Below are positions 1 to 6,070 of a stretch of 11,159 nt of DNA, piece by piece. The notes beneath the pieces were generated by a model. The model was not told the DNA's origin, did no database searches, and saw only the letters and a program-made list of their open reading frames with translations. A program made the position numbers and the translations under genes. The DNA comes from Pseudomonas sp. (GTDB taxonomy: Bacteria; Pseudomonadota; Gammaproteobacteria; Pseudomonadales; Pseudomonadaceae): assembly GCF_030150285.1 (NCBI RefSeq), contig NZ_JASLGE010000062.1, positions 1 to 11,159 on the forward strand, read 5' to 3'. Within the stretch, counting starts at the first letter, position 1. Each line of letters opens with the position of its first letter.

Positions 1-768
1 CCATTGCAGCACCACGCCCAGACCGCTAAGCCAAAGCAGGCCGCTGCCGAACATTACGGCGATCAGGATAAATACCAGTTCGCCAGCGTACATGTTGCCG
101 AACAGACGCAGTGCCAGCGAGATTGGCTTGGCAACCAGCGTCACGAATTCGAGCAGGAAGTTCACCGGAATCAGCAGCGCTTGAACCAGGATGTTCTTGC
201 TGCCGAACGGGTGCAGGGTCAGTTCGCCGATAAAACCGCCGATGCCCTTGATTTTGATGCTGTAGAAGATGATCAACGCGAATACCGACAGGGCCATGCC
301 CAGGGTAGCGTTAGGATCGGTCGTCGGTACGGCACGGAACGGGAAGTGCTCATCGCCAGTGATCAGGATGGCCAACTGAGGAATCCAGTCAACCGGGATC
401 AGGTCGATGACGTTCATCAGGAAAACCCAGACGAAAATTGTCAGCGCCAGCGGAGCAATCACGGCGCTACGGCCATGGAAGCTGTCTTTTACGCTGCCAT
501 CAACGAATTCCACCAGCACTTCAACGAAGTTCTGCAGTGCGCCTGGTTGACCGGAAGTTGCCTTCTTGGCCGCCATGCGGAAAATGAAGATAAACAGCAA
601 GCCTACGAATACAGACCAGCCGAGGGTATCGACGTGGAATGACCAAAAGCCCATTGCTTTAGCTTCTGCAACGGTGTGAGCAAAGCCCCAGCCGCCATCA
701 GGTAGCTGCCCGAAGGTCAGGTTCTGTAAGTGGTGCTGGATATAGCCCGAAGCGGTTGTTTCTGCCAT
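1..768 (-). CDS. atpB: ATP synthase F0 subunit a, 3' end missing
   Basis: Subunit a of the membrane F0 sector, which forms the proton half-channels against the c-ring. The reading frame runs from ATG at 766-768 to the left window edge, giving 256 codons without a stop. Family members in Pseudomonas are somewhat longer, so only the last C-terminal stretch is outside. The start MAETTASGYIQHHLQNLTF is preceded by a GAGG ribosome site about 6 bases upstream. Several hydrophobic membrane segments are visible. The family's diagnostic helix ISLALRLFGNMYAGEL carries the essential arginine (about residue 221, equivalent to Arg210 of the E. coli protein) and the conserved Asn four residues later. It follows atpI after 16 bases and is surely co-transcribed with it from the promoter at 1266-1294. 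Identity is secure. The edge truncation comes from the window, not from a mutation. Confidence 0.97.
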   Translation of the reverse strand, partial: MAETTASGYIQHHLQNLTFGQLPDGGWGFAHTVAEAKAMGFWSFHVDTLGWSVFVGLLFIFIFRMAAKKATSGQPGALQNFVEVLVEFVDGSVKDSFHGRSAVIAPLALTIFVWVFLMNVIDLIPVDWIPQLAILITGDEHFPFRAVPTTDPNATLGMALSVFALIIFYSIKIKGIGGFIGELTLHPFGSKNILVQALLIPVNFLLEFVTLVAKPISLALRLFGNMYAGELVFILIAVMFGSGLLWLSGLGVVLQW

Positions 769-784
769 GGTTGCCTCAAACGCC

Positions 785-1192
785 CTAAGGTCTCGAAAGT
801 GTTGTTCTCATTAGCAGGGGAGCGAACCAGCTGACCAGTTGGGTCAACACGAAGACACCGAATACTGCTATCGGCGCCAATGGCTTCACACCTGCAAACG
901 TCAGCGCGAACAGCACTGCCGTCAAAATTAATTTGCCTGCCTCGCCGGCGTAGAACGACCGAACGATGGCTTGCGCTGCTCGAGCGCCGGTAAACCGGAA
1001 AGCCCTGTGAGCAAAATACACATTGGGTAGCAAAGCTATCAGGCCTCCGCAGAGTCCTGAATATCCGGCAACGACTCCATGCCATTGCCAGAGCCCCAGA
1101 GCAGCCAGCAATAAAACGACAAATTGAGCCAGCAAAACCGGAAAAACCGCCAAGCGATGGAACGGCAAGCGGTTTGGCGTGCGGGTTTCCAT
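785..1192 (-). CDS. atpI: ATP synthase protein I
   Basis: Small membrane protein encoded first in the atp operon. In the AtpI/UncI family it is thought to help assemble the c-ring or to handle Mg2+, and it is not a subunit of the finished enzyme. The protein is about 135 residues and starts METRTPNRLPFHRLAVF. It shows four hydrophobic segments, roughly at residues 15-35, 37-58, 78-98 and 103-125, with a basic N-terminus, matching family length and topology. I chose ATG at 1190-1192 because it lies about 8 bases after a GAGGAG ribosome site (1201-1206). A GTG directly before it (1193-1195) is an alternative that adds one residue. The stop is TAG at 785-787, 16 bases before atpB. Position and topology carry the call, since the sequence of this family is poorly conserved. 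Confidence 0.9.
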   Translation of the reverse strand: METRTPNRLPFHRLAVFPVLLAQFVVLLLAALGLWQWHGVVAGYSGLCGGLIALLPNVYFAHRAFRFTGARAAQAIVRSFYAGEAGKLILTAVLFALTFAGVKPLAPIAVFGVFVLTQLVSWFAPLLMRTTLSRP

Positions 1193-1210
1193 CACAACTG
1201 CTCCTCAAAA

Positions 1211-1252
1211 GTCGGCATCCAATAGAAAAAACTTGGCATAATTTGTGCCGAC
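1211..1252 (-). other. Stem-loop in the atpI leader
   Basis: A perfect 7-base inverted repeat, GTCGGCA (1211-1217) and TGCCGAC (1246-1252), encloses a 28-base loop in the predicted atp mRNA leader. The stem ends about five bases before the atpI ribosome site at 1201-1206. The loop contains a T6 run and a short competing GGCA/TGCC stem. It could modulate atpI translation, but this is inference from the pairing alone. Confidence 0.4.
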
Positions 1253-1265
1253 AAAATGCGCGCAG

Positions 1266-1294
1266 AGTATAGGGGCGCTTAAGCCCCTATTCAA
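1266..1294 (-). promoter_or_regulatory. Probable sigma-70 promoter of the atp operon
   Basis: On the minus strand a -35 like TTGAAT (1289-1294) and a -10 TATACT (1266-1271) are separated by exactly 17 bases. Transcription would start near 1259, about 67 bases before the atpI ATG. The spacer holds a palindrome with arms ATAGGGGC (1269-1276) and GCCCCTAT (1283-1290) around a 6-base centre, which touches both hexamers. The palindrome could be an operator, or part of an end signal for parB, but no T-run follows it. Called by eye from consensus match and position. Confidence 0.6.
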
Positions 1295-1339
1295 CTGTCA
1301 GGTAGTGATTTCCGACTGCGCGCTACATAAGGAAATGTT

Positions 1340-2212
1340 TCAGCGGATGTGTGCGAGCACTCCCTGAAGCTCATCAAGAGAGTTGTAACCAATTACTAAT
1401 TGGCCTTTTCCCTTCTTTCCGTGGCGGATCTGCACCGCAGAGCCTAGGCGTTCGGCCAGTCGCTGCTCCAATCGGGCGATGTCCGGGTCAGCTTTAACCG
1501 GTTCAACAGGTGCTTGTTTGCCACTCAACCACTGCCGAACCAAGGCTTCGGTTTGACGTACCGTGAGGCCACGTGCGACAACGTGTCGCGCCCCTTCAAC
1601 CTGCTGGTTCTCGGGTAAACCGAGCAATGCACGCGCATGCCCCATTTCCAGGTCACCGTGAGACAGCATGGTTTTGATCACTTCCGGTAGAGAAATCAGC
1701 CGTAACAAGTTAGCCACAGACACACGGGACTTACCCACAGCGTCGGCCACTTGTTGCTGAGTCAACTGAAACTCTTGCTGCAAACGCTGCAACGCGATGG
1801 CTTCTTCGATCGGGTTGAGGTCTTCGCGCTGGATGTTTTCAATCAACGCCATCGCAATGGCTGTTTCGTCCGACACGTCCTTGACCATCGCGGGGATGGT
1901 TTCTTTGCCAGCCTGCTGACTGGCGCGCCAGCGGCGTTCACCCGCAATGATCTCAAACCGGCCGCCCGCGATAGGACGCACCACGATCGGCTGCATCACA
2001 CCTTGGACCTTGATCGAGCTGGCCAGCTCTTCAAGGGCTTGCGGGTCCATGTCACGCCGTGGCTGGTATTTGCCACGCTGGATCAGGTCCAGCGGCAAAT
2101 GCTGCAGCTCGCTTTGATCAACCTTGACCGCTTGCTCTTCCAGCGAGCTGACTGTAGGACCGCTGAGCAGTGCATCCAGTCCGCGTCCGAGACCTCGTTT
2201 CTTGACGGCCAT
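1340..2212 (-). CDS. parB: Chromosome partitioning protein ParB (Spo0J family)
   Basis: Centromere-binding CTPase that loads at parS sites, spreads as a clamp and stimulates ParA, so directing the replicated origins apart. The protein is 290 residues, normal for the family. It has a basic N-terminal leader (residues 1-18) of the ParA-interacting type. The ParB/Srx CTP-binding domain covers about 35-125, with the GERRWRA box at 91-97 and ENIQREDLN at 125-133. A helix-turn-helix region lies around 149-175 (LTQQQVADAVGKSRVSVANL) and a C-terminal dimerisation domain at about 240-290. The ATG at 2210-2212 lies nine bases after the parA stop, and that TAA is part of the ribosome site AAGGAA, so translation is probably coupled to parA. 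The stop is TGA at 1340-1342. I saw no good parS palindrome in the window. Confidence 0.97.
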   Translation of the reverse strand: MAVKKRGLGRGLDALLSGPTVSSLEEQAVKVDQSELQHLPLDLIQRGKYQPRRDMDPQALEELASSIKVQGVMQPIVVRPIAGGRFEIIAGERRWRASQQAGKETIPAMVKDVSDETAIAMALIENIQREDLNPIEEAIALQRLQQEFQLTQQQVADAVGKSRVSVANLLRLISLPEVIKTMLSHGDLEMGHARALLGLPENQQVEGARHVVARGLTVRQTEALVRQWLSGKQAPVEPVKADPDIARLEQRLAERLGSAVQIRHGKKGKGQLVIGYNSLDELQGVLAHIR

Positions 2213-2221
2213 GGAATTTCC

Positions 2222-3013
2222 TTAAGTTGGCTGAGCAGTGCGGGGGGTACGACGTTGGCGGCGAACCAGCTCGCCAGCCAAGGCAAGGTAAGCAATCGCG
2301 CCACGGGAATTTTTGTCATACGCCAACGCTGGCATGCCGTAGCTCGGGGCTTCAGCCAGGCGAATATTGCGCGGGATTACGGTGTCATAAAGCTGTTCAC
2401 CGAAATGCTCCTTGAGCTGGGCCGACACATCGTTCATCAGGCTCAGCCGCGGGTCGTACATGGTGCGCAGCAGACCTTCGATCTTCAGGTTCGGGTTCAG
2501 CAACTCGGCGATACGCTTGATGTTATCCACAAGGTCGCTCAAACCTTCGAGTGCAAAGTACTCACACTGCATGGGGATAATCACCCCATCGGCCGCGACC
2601 AACGCGTTCAAGGTCAGCATCGACAGAGACGGCGGGCAGTCGATCAGGATGTAGTCATAGCTCTCGCGCACCGGAGCCAACGCTGTACGCAGACGGCTTT
2701 CCTTCATCTGCATTTCGAGCAGCACCACTTCAGCGGCGGTGAGGTCGCGGTTTGCGGGCAGCAGTTGATAACCGCCGTGCTCGGAGACGTGCATGGCCTG
2801 AGCCAAATCACACTCGCCAATCAGCAGGTCATACACTGAATTCTCAAGACCATGTTTATCCACACCACTACCCATGGTGGCGTTGCCTTGTGGATCAAGG
2901 TCGATCAGCAGTACCCGGCGCTTGGTAGCGACCAGCGATGCTGCGAGGTTGATACAGGTGGTGGTTTTACCCACACCACCCTTTTGGTTCGCTATAGCGA
3001 ATACCTTAGCCAT
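2222..3013 (-). CDS. parA: Chromosome partitioning ATPase ParA (Soj family)
   Basis: Deviant Walker-type ATPase that binds DNA non-specifically as an ATP dimer and moves ParB-parS complexes. With ATG at 3011-3013 the protein is 263 residues and starts MAKVFAIANQKGGVGKTT. It shows the deviant Walker A (signature Lys11, catalytic Lys16), Walker A' with Asp40 in LLIDLDPQGN, and Walker B DYILIDCPP at 120-128. The basic RNIRLAEAPSYG motif lies near 215-226. A TTG at 3029-3031 directly after the rsmG stop would add six residues. I prefer the ATG because family members begin at this methionine, although the ribosome site before it is weak. It is third in the mnmG-rsmG-parA-parB run. Two perfect DnaA-box sequences fall inside it (2523-2531 and 2856-2864). 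Confidence 0.97.
   Translation of the reverse strand: MAKVFAIANQKGGVGKTTTCINLAASLVATKRRVLLIDLDPQGNATMGSGVDKHGLENSVYDLLIGECDLAQAMHVSEHGGYQLLPANRDLTAAEVVLLEMQMKESRLRTALAPVRESYDYILIDCPPSLSMLTLNALVAADGVIIPMQCEYFALEGLSDLVDNIKRIAELLNPNLKIEGLLRTMYDPRLSLMNDVSAQLKEHFGEQLYDTVIPRNIRLAEAPSYGMPALAYDKNSRGAIAYLALAGELVRRQRRTPRTAQPT
2523..2531 (+). promoter_or_regulatory. Perfect DnaA box inside parA
   Basis: TTATCCACA on the plus strand, identical to the high-affinity DnaA consensus. In the parA reading frame it comes from the codons for Leu-Val-Asp-Asn (residues 161-164). Whether DnaA binds here is unknown. Confidence 0.5.
2856..2864 (+). promoter_or_regulatory. Second perfect DnaA box inside parA
   Basis: TTATCCACA on the plus strand, an exact consensus match. 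It is produced by the codons around Gly-Val-Asp-Lys (about residues 50-53) of ParA. Its function is not shown by the sequence. Confidence 0.5.
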
Positions 3014-3031
3014 TCTTGCTTGTGTTCCCAA

Positions 3032-3676
3032 TCATGCCGTGCGGCGCAGTATCAGCAGATGGCGTTGGCCTTGGCAACCCGGGACGGTCAAGGCGTGTTC
3101 GCTATCTAGACGAAAATCAAGCGGCAATGCTACCAGCTCATCAGCCGGATGAACGCCCTTCATTGCCAACCAGCGCGTTTCGCTGTTGCCCAGGTGCCGC
3201 GTCCAGTTGCTGAAATTCTCCATGCTGCTGAAAGCCCTGGAAACAATTCCATTGAACGGCAGTTCAGGCTGAAACTCTTCAACACGGCTGTGGATAACTT
3301 GCAGGTTGTCCAGCTTGAGCTCAAGTTTAACCTGGGTCAAAAAGCGGGTTTTCTTACCGTTGCTGTCCAGGCAAGTGACTTGAGACTCAGGGAACAGGAT
3401 AGCCAAGGGAATACCGGGCATCCCGCCGCCACTACCGACATCCAGCCAGCGGCCATTTTCGATAAACGGCATCACACTCAGGCTGTCGAGCAAATGCCGT
3501 GAAACCATCTCGTCCGGGTTACGCACAGCCGTGAGGTTGTAAGCCTTGTTCCATTTTATCAACAGGGCCAGATAGCCCAGCAGCAGCTCATGCTGGATTT
3601 GGGTCAATGCGACGCCCAGTTGGCGTGCACCTGTTGATAACTCTTCAGCGTGTTGTGCAGTCACCAGCGAACTCAA
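3032..3676 (-). CDS. rsmG: 16S rRNA (guanine-527-N7)-methyltransferase RsmG (GidB)
   Basis: SAM-dependent enzyme that makes m7G527 in the 530 loop of 16S rRNA; in other bacteria its loss gives low-level streptomycin resistance. The protein is 214 residues, the usual length in Pseudomonas. The SAM-binding motif I, LDVGSGGGMPGIPLAIL, starts at residue 78, and the strand-2 acidic region CLDSNGKKTRFL is near 102-113. The family's N-terminal WNKAYNLTAVRNP lies at 42-54. The start is TTG at 3674-3676, overlapping the mnmG TGA by two bases. A GGAG ribosome site about 8 bases upstream supports it. A GTG four codons later (3662-3664) is possible but has no ribosome site. The overlap points to translational coupling with mnmG. 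A perfect DnaA box lies within (3289-3297). Confidence 0.96.
   Translation of the reverse strand: MSSLVTAQHAEELSTGARQLGVALTQIQHELLLGYLALLIKWNKAYNLTAVRNPDEMVSRHLLDSLSVMPFIENGRWLDVGSGGGMPGIPLAILFPESQVTCLDSNGKKTRFLTQVKLELKLDNLQVIHSRVEEFQPELPFNGIVSRAFSSMENFSNWTRHLGNSETRWLAMKGVHPADELVALPLDFRLDSEHALTVPGCQGQRHLLILRRTA
3289..3297 (-). promoter_or_regulatory. Perfect DnaA box inside rsmG
   Basis: TGTGGATAA on the plus strand, which is TTATCCACA on the minus strand. In the rsmG frame it falls in the codons for Val-Ile-His-Ser. It is an exact consensus match; occupancy by DnaA is unknown. Confidence 0.5.
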
Positions 3677-5565
3677 GCGTTTTGCTCCAACTTGCGGCCA
3701 GCGCCGCGTTTTTTCAGGTGAATCATCAACAGGGAAATCGCGGCTGGAGTCACACCGGGAATCCGTGAAGCCTGACCCAACGTCTCGGGACGTGTTGCCC
3801 CGAGCTTGCTCTGGATCTCTTTGGACAGCCCCGAGATAGTCGTGTAATCGATATCCACAGGCAGACGGGTGTCTTCACTGGCACGCAGGCGGGCAATTTC
3901 ATCCTGTTGACGATCAATGTAACCGGCGTACTTGGTCTTGATCTCAACCTGTTCCGCAACCAGTGGATCTTCTGCCCCCTGGCCAGTCACTTCGACCAGA
4001 CCGGCGTAGTCGATCTCCGGACGTGTCAGCAAACTCAGCAAATTGTATTCATGGGTCAGCGGCGTGCCAAATTTGGCGGCTATCGCTTCACCTTGCTCAG
4101 TACCCGGGCGCACCCACGTACTTTTCAAACGTTGTTCTTCCAGCGCAATGCTTTCGCGCTTGGTACAGAACGCCGCCCAACGGGCGTCATCGACCAGCCC
4201 CAGCTCGCGACCTTTCTCGGTCAGACGCATATCGGCGTTGTCTTCGCGCAAGATCAAACGGTATTCGGCGCGGGAGGTAAACATGCGATACGGCTCTTGA
4301 GTCCCCAACGTAATCAGGTCATCAACCAACACGCCGATGTAGGCTTCGTCGCGACGCGGGCACCAGGTATCTTTGCCCTGTGCGAGCAAGGCCGCGTTGG
4401 TTCCGGCGAGCAGACCTTGTGCCCCCGCTTCTTCGTAACCGGTGGTGCCGTTGATTTGCCCGGCAAAGAACAAACCGCCGATCACTTTGGTTTCAAGGCT
4501 GTATTTGAGATCACGCGGGTCGAAATAATCGTATTCGATGGCATAGCCAGGTCGCACGATGTGGGCATTTTCCATGCCGCGGATCGACTGCACGAGTTGC
4601 AACTGAACATCAAAAGGCAACGAGGTCGAAATGCCGTTCGGGTACAGCTCATGGGTGTTCAAACCTTCCGGTTCGATAAACACCTGATGGCTTTCCTTGT
4701 CAGCAAAACGATGAATCTTGTCTTCAATCGACGGGCAATAACGCGGGCCAATCCCCTCAATCACACCTGAGTACATCGGCGAGCGATCAAGGTTGGACGC
4801 AATGATTTCGTGGGTGCGCGCATTGGTATGGGTGATCCAGCAACTGACTTGAGTCGGGTGCTGTTCTTTGTTGCCCATAAACGACATGACCGGAATCGGC
4901 GTGTCACCCGGTTGTTCAGTCATCACTGAGAAATCAACCGAACGGCCATCAATGCGTGGCGGGGTGCCGGTTTTCAGGCGACCGACACGCAAAGGCAGTT
5001 CACGCAGACGGTGTGCCAGGGCAATCGAAGGTGGATCACCGGCGCGCCCGCCCGAGTAATTCTGCAAACCGATGTGGATAAGTCCACCCAGGAACGTACC
5101 GGTGGTCAACACCACCGAATCTGCCAGAAAACGCAGGCCCATCTGGGTGACAACACCGCGTACTTGATCGTTTTCAACAATCAGGTCATCCGCCGCTTGT
5201 TGAAATATCCACAGGTTCGGTTGGTTTTCCAGCATTTCGCGTACCACCGACTTGTAAATAGCGCGGTCGGCCTGTGCGCGGGTTGCCCGCACCGCCGGGC
5301 CTTTACGGCCATTGAGTACGCGGAACTGGATACCGCTTTTATCCGTCGCTGTCGCCATCGCGCCGCCGAGGGCATCGATTTCTTTAACCAGATGGCTTTT
5401 ACCAATCCCGCCGATCGCAGGGTTGCAGCTCATATGCCCGAGGGTTTCCACGTTGTGGGTCAGCAACAGGGTTTTTACGCCCATGCGTGCTGAAGCAAGT
5501 GCAGCCTCGGTTCCGGCGTGACCGCCACCGATGACGATCACTGCAAAACGGGAAGGGAAATTCAC
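3673..5565 (-). CDS. mnmG: tRNA uridine-34 5-carboxymethylaminomethyl synthesis enzyme MnmG (GidA)
   Basis: FAD protein that with MnmE installs the (carboxymethyl)aminomethyl group at C5 of wobble uridine 34 in several tRNAs. From GTG at 5563-5565 it is 630 residues. With this start the two catalytic cysteines fall at the positions known in E. coli: Cys47 in MSCNPAIGGIGKSH and Cys277 in GPRYCPSIEDK. The FAD-binding GGGHAG is at 13-18. The second family signature GLFFAGQINGTTGYEEAGAQ lies in the centre, and the C-terminal helical region binds MnmE and tRNA. A second GTG one codon earlier (5566-5568) would give MVNFPSRF. I prefer the inner one because its distance from the GAGG ribosome site is better. 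An in-frame ATG at 5650-5652 would add 29 residues unlike the family and lies upstream of the predicted promoter -10. The stop overlaps the rsmG start. A perfect DnaA box lies within (5073-5081). Confidence 0.97.
   Translation of the reverse strand: MNFPSRFAVIVIGGGHAGTEAALASARMGVKTLLLTHNVETLGHMSCNPAIGGIGKSHLVKEIDALGGAMATATDKSGIQFRVLNGRKGPAVRATRAQADRAIYKSVVREMLENQPNLWIFQQAADDLIVENDQVRGVVTQMGLRFLADSVVLTTGTFLGGLIHIGLQNYSGGRAGDPPSIALAHRLRELPLRVGRLKTGTPPRIDGRSVDFSVMTEQPGDTPIPVMSFMGNKEQHPTQVSCWITHTNARTHEIIASNLDRSPMYSGVIEGIGPRYCPSIEDKIHRFADKESHQVFIEPEGLNTHELYPNGISTSLPFDVQLQLVQSIRGMENAHIVRPGYAIEYDYFDPRDLKYSLETKVIGGLFFAGQINGTTGYEEAGAQGLLAGTNAALLAQGKDTWCPRRDEAYIGVLVDDLITLGTQEPYRMFTSRAEYRLILREDNADMRLTEKGRELGLVDDARWAAFCTKRESIALEEQRLKSTWVRPGTEQGEAIAAKFGTPLTHEYNLLSLLTRPEIDYAGLVEVTGQGAEDPLVAEQVEIKTKYAGYIDRQQDEIARLRASEDTRLPVDIDYTTISGLSKEIQSKLGATRPETLGQASRIPGVTPAAISLLMIHLKKRGAGRKLEQNA
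5073..5081 (-). promoter_or_regulatory. Perfect DnaA box inside mnmG
   Basis: TGTGGATAA on the plus strand. In the mnmG frame it arises from Gly-Leu-Ile-His-Ile, and needs the leucine codon CTT rather than the CTG usually favoured in Pseudomonas. It is an exact consensus match to the DnaA box. Confidence 0.5.
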
Positions 5566-5611
5566 CACGCACCTCGTGCCTGTTACTAGGGGTTTTTTGG
5601 ATATACCGCGA

Positions 5612-5640
5612 AGTATAGGGACTTCGCCTTCCTTAAAGAA
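5612..5640 (-). promoter_or_regulatory. Probable promoter of mnmG-rsmG-parA-parB
   Basis: On the minus strand a good -10, TATACT (5612-5617), lies about 47 bases before the mnmG GTG. The -35 at 17 bases distance is poor (TTCTTT, 5635-5640), so activation or another factor may be needed. A 6-base inverted repeat, CGAAGT (5609-5614) and ACTTCG (5621-5626), straddles the -10 and could be an operator. The surrounding CCCTATACT is shared with the atp promoter. A perfect DnaA box is centred about 30 bases upstream of the -35. Confidence 0.5.
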
Positions 5641-5665
5641 CCCTTTGCACAAAATTTAACCAGCT

Positions 5666-5674
5666 TGTGGATAA
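5666..5674 (-). promoter_or_regulatory. Perfect DnaA box near the mnmG promoter
   Basis: TGTGGATAA on the plus strand is TTATCCACA on the minus strand. It lies about 26 bases upstream of the predicted mnmG -35 and at the edge of the AT-rich tract. It could serve replication or make mnmG respond to DnaA. Confidence 0.6.
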
Positions 5675-5868
5675 GCCAAGATAGAAATATAAATAAAGAA
5701 GAAATTTATTAAAGCTTTGTTTTTATGTTTATTTCTATAGAGGCACCTTTCTGTGGATAGATCGCTAATAGCCTTATTTTACGTACTGTACAGAGATTCA
5801 AAAGGCTGTGGTCATGTGCCAATGAGGGGCGTTAGTAAGTGACTTAAGCCTGTGGGTAAATCATACGG

Positions 5869-5877
5869 TTATCCACA
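5869..5877 (+). promoter_or_regulatory. Perfect DnaA box, paired with an opposite near-match
   Basis: TTATCCACA on the plus strand. A one-mismatch box on the other strand (5851-5859) lies nine bases away, so the two face each other. A weak IHF-like match (AATCATACGGTTA, one mismatch to the consensus) overlaps the pair at 5857-5870. Confidence 0.6.
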
Positions 5878-5975
5878 GAGGGGTTTATCTTCAGTTTTCA
5901 AGCCCACTTACCCACTGAGCTAAGGCCCAGTTATGCACAGAGCTTATTCGCCGGAATTCTGCCTTTCAAGCCAAC

Positions 5976-5997
5976 AAAAAGGCAGCCGAAAGCCGCC
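5976..5997 (-). terminator. Intrinsic terminator of the ABC-F gene
   Basis: On the minus strand GGCGGC-TTTCG-GGCTGCC-type pairing (5981-5997) gives a 6-base stem with one G-T pair and a 5-base loop, followed at once by five T (5976-5980). It lies about 73 bases after the ABC-F stop. A second inverted repeat, CTGCCTTT (5959-5966) with AAAGGCAG (5978-5985), overlaps its 3' arm and T-run. Confidence 0.75.
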
Positions 5998-6070
5998 CGG
6001 ACGAACACGTCATCCTGCGGCCAGCAGCTTCAAAGGGAATAAATGTGATGAACGGCAGCTTATCGGGTAC

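Larger units (their letters stand above)
5641..5945. other. DnaA-box cluster with AT-rich tract (origin-like region)
   Basis: This non-coding stretch upstream of mnmG holds two perfect DnaA boxes (5666-5674 minus, 5869-5877 plus). Three more differ by one base: TGTGGATAG at 5752-5760, TGTGGGTAA at 5851-5859 and TTATGCACA at 5931-5939. One with two mismatches, TTACCCACT, is at 5908-5916. Between the first two boxes lies a tract of almost only A and T (5681-5740), bounded by a 9-base inverted repeat, ATAGAAATA (5681-5689) and TATTTCTAT (5730-5738). DnaA boxes beside an AT-rich unwinding candidate are the layout of a replication origin. In Pseudomonas the main oriC is known between rpmH and dnaA. 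This is therefore either a secondary or relic origin, a DnaA-titration site, or DnaA control of mnmG. I see no gene in 5569-6070. Confidence 0.7.

Noticed and set aside
4..642. Open frame of 212 codons on the plus strand at the left edge
   Set aside because: It lies opposite atpB, whose frame and motifs are clear. The translation is an Asp/Gln/His-rich shadow.
717..1208. Alternative minus-strand frame of 163 codons over atpI
   Set aside because: It overlaps atpI in another frame and runs into atpB. The atpI frame has the membrane segments, ribosome site and operon spacing.
1269..1290. Palindrome read as a terminator for parB
   Set aside because: The stem is good but no T-run follows on either strand, and it sits exactly between promoter hexamers, so an operator or promoter element is more likely.
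1751..2839. Long open frame on the plus strand (362 codons) opposite parB and parA
   Set aside because: It is antisense to two well-identified genes, spans their junction, and its translation is Gln/His/Arg-rich without family motifs. It follows from the codon bias of the real genes.
3907..4770. Open frame of 287 codons on the plus strand opposite mnmG
   Set aside because: It is fully antisense to a certain mnmG, has no ribosome site I trust and no recognisable domain.
5446..5461. Possible parS around GGTTTCCACGTTGTGG in mnmG
   Set aside because: Only the central CCACGT matches; the right half does not form the palindrome.
5566..5652. Upstream ATG giving MnmG 29 extra residues
   Set aside because: The extra residues are unlike the family, the predicted -10 lies inside this stretch, and the GTG at 5563-5565 puts the catalytic cysteines at 47 and 277 as in E. 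coli.
5781..5795. Possible LexA box around ACGTACTGTACAG
   Set aside because: The CTG and CAG halves are too close; a LexA site needs the wider CTG-N10-CAG spacing.
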